Origin: Chloroflexota bacterium
GTDB taxonomy: Bacteria; Chloroflexota; Limnocylindria; Limnocylindrales; CSP1-4
Direction: 5' to 3'
DNA: 19,107 nucleotides
Assembly: GCA_025935655.1 (NCBI GenBank)
Contig: JAICUV010000033.1
Location: 1-19,107 of the forward strand
Part shown: positions 15,172-19,107 of the stretch, one piece after another
How the letters are laid out: every line of letters starts with the position of its first letter
How positions within the stretch are numbered: the stretch's first letter is position 1
Translations under genes and position numbers: made by a program
Notes under the pieces: model-generated
The model's database searches: none
What the model was told of the DNA's origin: nothing
The model's input: the letters and a program-made list of their open reading frames with translations, nothing else

Positions 15172-16658
15172 CCGGCTCGCCGGCGTCCGCGACACGGCCG
15201 ACACCCGGCACCGAGGACCAGCAGGCCCGCGGGCGCCGTGCGGCGCTGGCACGCGACTCGCTGCTCACGATCGGCACGCGGTTCGGGCTGGCGGCCCTGA
15301 TCCTCGGCACCGACATCGTCCTCGCCCGCCTGCTCGGGCCCAGCGCGAAGGGCCGGTTCACGCTCGTGCTGCTGCTGTCCCAGCTCGCCGCCGTCGTGGC
15401 CGCGTGGGGGATGGACGCCGCGCTCGGGGTCGTGGCCGGACGGGGCCGCGAGGACGCACGCCGCGGCTTCGGAAACGCCGCGATCTGGTCGCTGGTGGTC
15501 GGCGGCCTGGCGGCGATCGTCGCCTGCTGGCTGTACGGGCTGCCGACAGACGTCAGGCCGCGCGGGCCGCTGGCGCAGGTCATTCCGAACCTGTCCGCCG
15601 CGCAGTTCCTGTTCGGCGCGCTGGCGATCCCGGGCGAGCTGTTCTTCGCCCTCGGGCTGTACGCGCTCCTGGGCCGGCGACAGGTCGCCGCGTACAACGC
15701 GATCCGGCTCCTGCGACGCGGGACGCTGCTCGCGCTCGTGGTCGCGGCGGCCGCGATCGCCCGGCTCTCGCTCGATGTCGCGGTGGTGTGCAACCTTGTC
15801 GCGCTCGCTGCCACCGTCGCGGCGATCTCGCTCGCCGCCCGGCGCGACGGCACGGCATCGCTCCGGGGATCGTGGCGACTGCTGGGTGAGGAGCTGCGAT
15901 TCGGGACGCGCGTCCTGCCGGGCGCCCTCGCCGAGCGGCTCCAGCTCCGGTCCGATGCGTTCCTGCTCAACGCGATCGTGGGCATCAGCGCGACGGGCGT
16001 GTACTCCGTCACGGCCGGTCTCGCGGAGACGCTGTGGTACATCCCGAATGCGCTCGGCACGGTCATGTTCAGCCGGGCGGTCGATCCCGGAGACGACGCC
16101 GCGGGCACGGCCGTGGTGCTCTCGCGGGTCACGATCGCCGTCACCGTGGTGCTGGCCATCCCGACGTTCATCCTCGGCCCCGCGCTGGTCGAGCTGCTCT
16201 ACGGGGCGGCGTTCGCGGAGGCCGGGGTGGCGCTGCGCTTCATCCTGCCTGGCATCGTGGCCTACAGTGCGGTCGCCGTGCTCTCGCGATATCTCATCGG
16301 CCGGGGGCGCCCGGGGCTGGCCACGACCACGATGCTCGTGGGGCTCGCCGTGAACATCGCCTCCAACGTCGTCCTCATCCCGACCTTCGGGATCGTCGGC
16401 GCCGCGATCTCGTCCTCCATCTCGTACTGGATCACCGCGCTCCTGGTGCTCGTGGCGTTCCGGCGGCTGTCGGGCCGCGGCCTGGCGGAGACCCTCGTCC
16501 TCCGGCCCCGCGACGTCTCCACGGCGTGGCGGGCGCTGCGCCATCGACCTGTCGGTGCGGCGGTCTCCCGCGCCCCGGCGCCCGGCGGAACCGTGCCCGC
16601 CGTGGACGCCCCCAACCTGGACGCCGCGGCGGAGCCCGGGCCGGGCGAGCAGCCATGA
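15168..16658 (+). CDS. Wzx/MATE-type polysaccharide flippase
   Basis: This 496-residue protein has about twelve to fourteen hydrophobic segments, starting with LLTIGTRFGLAALILGTDIVLARLLGP (split here: LLTIGTRFGLAALIL then GTDIVLARLLGP), which matches the N-terminus of polysaccharide-biosynthesis (Wzx-like, MVF superfamily) exporters. The central loop GTRVLPGALAERLQLRSDAFLL and the late pair VGLAVNIASNVVLIPTFGIVGAAISSSISY (two adjacent helices, again shown only as landmarks: VNIASNVVLIP and GIVGAAISSSISY) are characteristic. It should flip lipid-linked glycan units across the inner membrane. The C-terminus ends in a Pro/Ala-rich tail of about 45 residues. The GTG start overlaps the epimerase stop (GTGA) and its stop overlaps the next start (ATGA). 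Its presence argues for a surface glycan product. Confidence 0.92.
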   Translation: MTGSPASATRPTPGTEDQQARGRRAALARDSLLTIGTRFGLAALILGTDIVLARLLGPSAKGRFTLVLLLSQLAAVVAAWGMDAALGVVAGRGREDARRGFGNAAIWSLVVGGLAAIVACWLYGLPTDVRPRGPLAQVIPNLSAAQFLFGALAIPGELFFALGLYALLGRRQVAAYNAIRLLRRGTLLALVVAAAAIARLSLDVAVVCNLVALAATVAAISLAARRDGTASLRGSWRLLGEELRFGTRVLPGALAERLQLRSDAFLLNAIVGISATGVYSVTAGLAETLWYIPNALGTVMFSRAVDPGDDAAGTAVVLSRVTIAVTVVLAIPTFILGPALVELLYGAAFAEAGVALRFILPGIVAYSAVAVLSRYLIGRGRPGLATTTMLVGLAVNIASNVVLIPTFGIVGAAISSSISYWITALLVLVAFRRLSGRGLAETLVLRPRDVSTAWRALRHRPVGAAVSRAPAPGGTVPAVDAPNLDAAAEPGPGEQP

Positions 16659-17902
16659 GCGGCATCCGGGTCGCGATCCTGGACGACGCGCCGTACGTCT
16701 CGTGGAACGGGCAGGTTCACGCCGTGAATGCCACCTTCCACCGGTTCGCGGCGGCGCTCCTCGACGTTCGCGAGGCGTCCGGCGAAGCCATCGTCGAGCG
16801 GGTCGTGCTCGCCGCACCGGTGCGGCCCGCCCTCGTCGCTCCCGAGACCCTCCCGGTGGACCGCAGGATCCGGGTGGTCCCGACCGAGCCGTTCGACGGG
16901 ATCGCGGGCTACCTGCGGCGGGCCCCGGCGATGGTGGCAGGCAACGCGCCGCGCCTCCGCCGCGCGTTCAGGGACTGCGACGTCGTCCTTCTCCGGCTGC
17001 CGGCATCCAACGGGCTCCTCGGGGCCGTGCTCGCAGCGACCCTCGGCCGACCGCGCATCGCCTTCGTGGTCGGGAGCGTTCGGGACGTGGTCGCCGGGCA
17101 GGGCCGGAACGGCCTCCCCGGGGTGGCCGCCCGACTCGTGGGCGCCGGGTACGACGCGATGACGCGCCTGGCGGCGACCGGCGGGGAGACGATCGTGGTC
17201 GGCGCAGATCCGGCCGGCGACGGCATCCTCAGCAGCCTCGTGCTTCCCGCGGAACTCAGGGATCGCCGGGGGGCGCCATGGCCGCATCGGGCGCCGTCAC
17301 TGCGGCTCGTGTACGCGGGTCGGCTGGCCGAGGGAAAGGGGCTCGACGACCTGCTCGCGGCCGTCGAGATGCTGGCGGTGTCGGAGGCGCCGGGTGCGAG
17401 CGCTGGCGTCACGCTGGACCTCGTCGGCGACGGGCCGGCACGGGCCACGCTCGAGTCGAGGGCGGCCGCGCTCGGGATCGCGGACCGGGTGCGGTTCGCG
17501 GGGTATCTCGCCGAGCGCGAGCCATACCTGCGGGCCATCGCGGCGGCGGACGCGTTCGTCTCGCCCTCGCCGGCGGAAGGGTTCCCGAAGGCGGTGCTGG
17601 ATGCCATGGCGGTGGGTGTGCCGGTCGTCGCCGTCCCGGCGGGTCGCCTGGCCGACATCGCCGCCGCGCGGGCGACGCCCGATGGGGCGGCGATCCTCCC
17701 GGTCCGCGCGAGCGATCCCGCGGCCATCGCGGCGGCGATACGGTCGCTCGCCGGAGACCCACCGGAGGCGCGTCGCCTCAGGGCGGCGGGAGCTGCCTTC
17801 GCGGCCGCGCACACGATGCCCGCCGAAGCCGCACGCCTCGCCGAGGTGCTTCGCCGGCAGGCCTCGAGGGGCGTTGGCGAGGGCCGCGTCAGGCGGCGCT
17901 GA
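16655..17902 (+). CDS. Family 4 glycosyltransferase
   Basis: The 415-residue GT-B fold enzyme shows the GT4 C-terminal domain: RLVYAGRLAEGKGLDDLL (217-234), LDLVGDGPAR (254-263), VRFAGYL (279-285) and FVSPSPAEGFPKAVLDAMAVG (two pieces: FVSPSPAEGF at 301-310 and PKAVLDAMAVG at 311-321). In the E-x7-E motif the second acidic residue is Asp (E308, D316), a conservative change. The N-terminal acceptor domain (about 1-200) is divergent. It could act as the SQDG synthase SqdX or transfer sulfoquinovose or another sugar to a lipid-linked glycan. Coupled by ATGA to the flippase gene, it is the last gene of the operon. Its 3' end overlaps the convergent transporter gene by 14 nt. Confidence 0.93.
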   Translation: MSGIRVAILDDAPYVSWNGQVHAVNATFHRFAAALLDVREASGEAIVERVVLAAPVRPALVAPETLPVDRRIRVVPTEPFDGIAGYLRRAPAMVAGNAPRLRRAFRDCDVVLLRLPASNGLLGAVLAATLGRPRIAFVVGSVRDVVAGQGRNGLPGVAARLVGAGYDAMTRLAATGGETIVVGADPAGDGILSSLVLPAELRDRRGAPWPHRAPSLRLVYAGRLAEGKGLDDLLAAVEMLAVSEAPGASAGVTLDLVGDGPARATLESRAAALGIADRVRFAGYLAEREPYLRAIAAADAFVSPSPAEGFPKAVLDAMAVGVPVVAVPAGRLADIAAARATPDGAAILPVRASDPAAIAAAIRSLAGDPPEARRLRAAGAAFAAAHTMPAEAARLAEVLRRQASRGVGEGRVRRR

Positions 17903-19013
17903 AGCCGGCGAACAGGATCGACGCGAGCAGCAGCGCGACCGCGAGGTTGACGATCGTCGCCGTGCCGAACACGAGGACGGGCTTCCAGCCGGCCTCGCGC
18001 ACCGACACGACGCGCAGCTCCAGCCCGATGCTCACGAAGGCCAGGATCAGGAACCACGTGCGCAGCGCGTTGACGACGGCGATCGTCGCCTTGCCCTCGT
18101 CGGCGGGGACGGTGGTGAGCCACCACGTCGCGATGATCGATGCGGCGATGAACCCGAGCACGAACTTCGGGAACCGGCGCCAGATCTCCCCGAGGCCCGG
18201 GCGCTGGGCGCCGTCCGTGCGCTCCACGCGCATCACGAAGTAGAGCGTCAGCAGCACCGCGACCACGCCCATGAGCGCGTTCTGGGTGACCTTGACGATC
18301 GTCGCGATCTGGAGGGTCTGCTCGCCGACGATGGTGCCGGCCGCAGTCACGGCCGCGGTCGTGTCGATGTTGCCGCCGATCCAGGCCCCTGCGACCGCGT
18401 CCGGGAGGCCCAGGACCGACGACAGCCAGGGCTGGATGAAGATCATCGGGATGGCGAAGATCACGACGAGGCTCGCCGCGTAGGCCAGCTGCTCCTTCTT
18501 GGCCTGGACGGCGCCGGCCGCGGCGATCGCGGCGCTGACGCCGCAGATCGAGACGGCGGCGGCCAGCAGCGCACGGAGCTTGTCGTCGAGGCCCAGCATG
18601 CCGCCGAGCCACCAGGTGAACAGGAAGATCGTGGTGATCATCAGGATCGCCTGGAGGATCGCCGGCCCGGCCGCAGAGACGATCACCGACAGGTTGATCG
18701 AAGCGCCCAGCAGCACGAGGCCCGTCTTGATGAAGAACTCCGTCCGGAACGCGCCACGCATCCGCTCCCGCACCCCGAGCCATGCGAGCACGGCGTTCGC
18801 GCTGAGCCCGAGCAGGATCGCGTAGATCGGATACTCGATCGCCTTGGCCACCCCGGCGACCGATGTGTTCGCCAGCCAGATGGGGACGTTGAGCTCGAGA
18901 AACCGGCTGCCGGCGGCGAGGATCAGCAGGACGACCAGCCCAGCCGCGGTCCACAGGCCGGGATTGGCCGTCTGCACGTCGGCCCGGGGAATGGCCGGCG
19001 CTGCGGTGGCCAT
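17889..19013 (-). CDS. YeiH/UPF0324-family putative sulfate exporter
   Basis: This 374-residue membrane protein has ten or so predicted helices and the hallmarks of the YeiH family: FIKTGLVLLGASINLSVI (95-112), AVSICGVSAAIAAAGAV (about 146-162), GGNIDTTAAVTAAGTIVG (about 208-225) and IVKVTQNALMGVV. The family usually reads GG(S/N)IHxVAQVVAAG at the third motif; here the His-x-x-Ala-Gln is replaced by Asp-Thr-Thr-Ala-Ala. Some members are proposed to export sulfate or sulfonates, but the substrate is largely unproven. The ATG start (19013) shares one base with the stop of a small upstream ORF (TGATG), so the two are coupled. Its position beside the sulfoquinovose operon is suggestive, but it is transcribed the other way. 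Confidence 0.93.
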   Translation of the reverse strand: MATAAPAIPRADVQTANPGLWTAAGLVVLLILAAGSRFLELNVPIWLANTSVAGVAKAIEYPIYAILLGLSANAVLAWLGVRERMRGAFRTEFFIKTGLVLLGASINLSVIVSAAGPAILQAILMITTIFLFTWWLGGMLGLDDKLRALLAAAVSICGVSAAIAAAGAVQAKKEQLAYAASLVVIFAIPMIFIQPWLSSVLGLPDAVAGAWIGGNIDTTAAVTAAGTIVGEQTLQIATIVKVTQNALMGVVAVLLTLYFVMRVERTDGAQRPGLGEIWRRFPKFVLGFIAASIIATWWLTTVPADEGKATIAVVNALRTWFLILAFVSIGLELRVVSVREAGWKPVLVFGTATIVNLAVALLLASILFAGFSAA

Positions 19014-19107
19014 CAGGGCACCAGCCCTTTCCCGATGACGCCCGCGAGCGTGAGCAGCAGCAACGCGAGGCCCAGGATCGTGGCCGCCCAGTCCTCGTTG
19101 ACCGACC
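19013..19107 (-). CDS. C-terminal end of a small membrane ORF coupled to the YeiH gene (5' end outside window)
   Basis: The last 30 codons of an ORF enter from the right edge: SVNEDWAATILG then LALLLLTLAGVIGKGLVP and a TGA. They contain one strongly hydrophobic helix. The stop overlaps the YeiH start as TGATG, which implies translational coupling. The residue pattern (NEDWxAxxLGLxLLxL) looks like the first helix of longer YeiH-type proteins, so it could be a split-off N-terminal part or a small subunit. The start and total length cannot be seen here. Confidence 0.6.
   Translation of the reverse strand, partial: SVNEDWAATILGLALLLLTLAGVIGKGLVP

Noticed and set aside
1..19107. tRNA, rRNA, phage or integrase genes
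   Set aside because: I scanned the gaps for cloverleaf arms and conserved rRNA stretches and the frames for integrase or transposase motifs, and saw none.

Overview
The window is very GC-rich bacterial DNA (mostly G or C at third codon positions) with many GTG starts, few clear Shine-Dalgarno sites and small intergenic gaps. The gene content (a PolX/PHP DNA polymerase, a UDP-sulfoquinovose synthase, GAF-GGDEF proteins, a YeiH-type transporter) and the style of the methylase-like protein suggest a Chloroflexota lineage such as Limnocylindria. An actinobacterium is not excluded. This placement is inference, since there is no rRNA or other marker here. I see no tRNA, rRNA, CRISPR array, insertion sequence or phage gene.

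Layout. (1) 1-6390, minus strand: polX, then a multi-pass membrane protein starting 1 nt after the polX stop, then a TPR protein with its own promoter (3582-3610) and terminator (2581-2612), then a large DNA-methylase-like protein that runs off the left edge. (2) 6391-7623: a divergent gap with strong hairpins, a plus-strand protein of unknown function with a PD-(D/E)XK-like residue pattern, and a convergent gap holding 13-bp tandem repeats plus inverted copies. (3) 7624-11018, minus strand: two GAF-GGDEF diguanylate cyclases in tandem, with two mutually exclusive hairpins between them. (4) 11112-12841, plus strand: a family 2 glycosyltransferase and a secreted TIM-barrel, glycosidase-like protein. 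(5) 12992-17902, plus strand: a tightly coupled four-gene operon with 4-nt overlaps at each junction (UDP-sulfoquinovose synthase, NAD-dependent sugar epimerase, Wzx/MATE-like flippase, GT4 glycosyltransferase). (6) 17889-19107, minus strand: a YeiH/UPF0324 putative sulfate exporter whose 3' end overlaps the GT4 gene by 14 nt, coupled through TGATG to the end of a small membrane ORF entering from the right edge.

Functional reading. The most coherent unit is region 5. It can make UDP-sulfoquinovose, make or convert a second sugar nucleotide, transfer sugars and export a lipid-linked product. That suits a sulfoquinovose-containing surface glycan at least as well as the membrane lipid SQDG. The YeiH-type gene next door may add a sulfur-anion link. 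Region 1 combines DNA repair (polX) with a methylase-like protein that has a zinc-binding motif, no visible DPPY motif and a nuclease-like C-terminal segment. Region 3 is a c-di-GMP synthesis pair with intact active sites and intact inhibitory I-sites.
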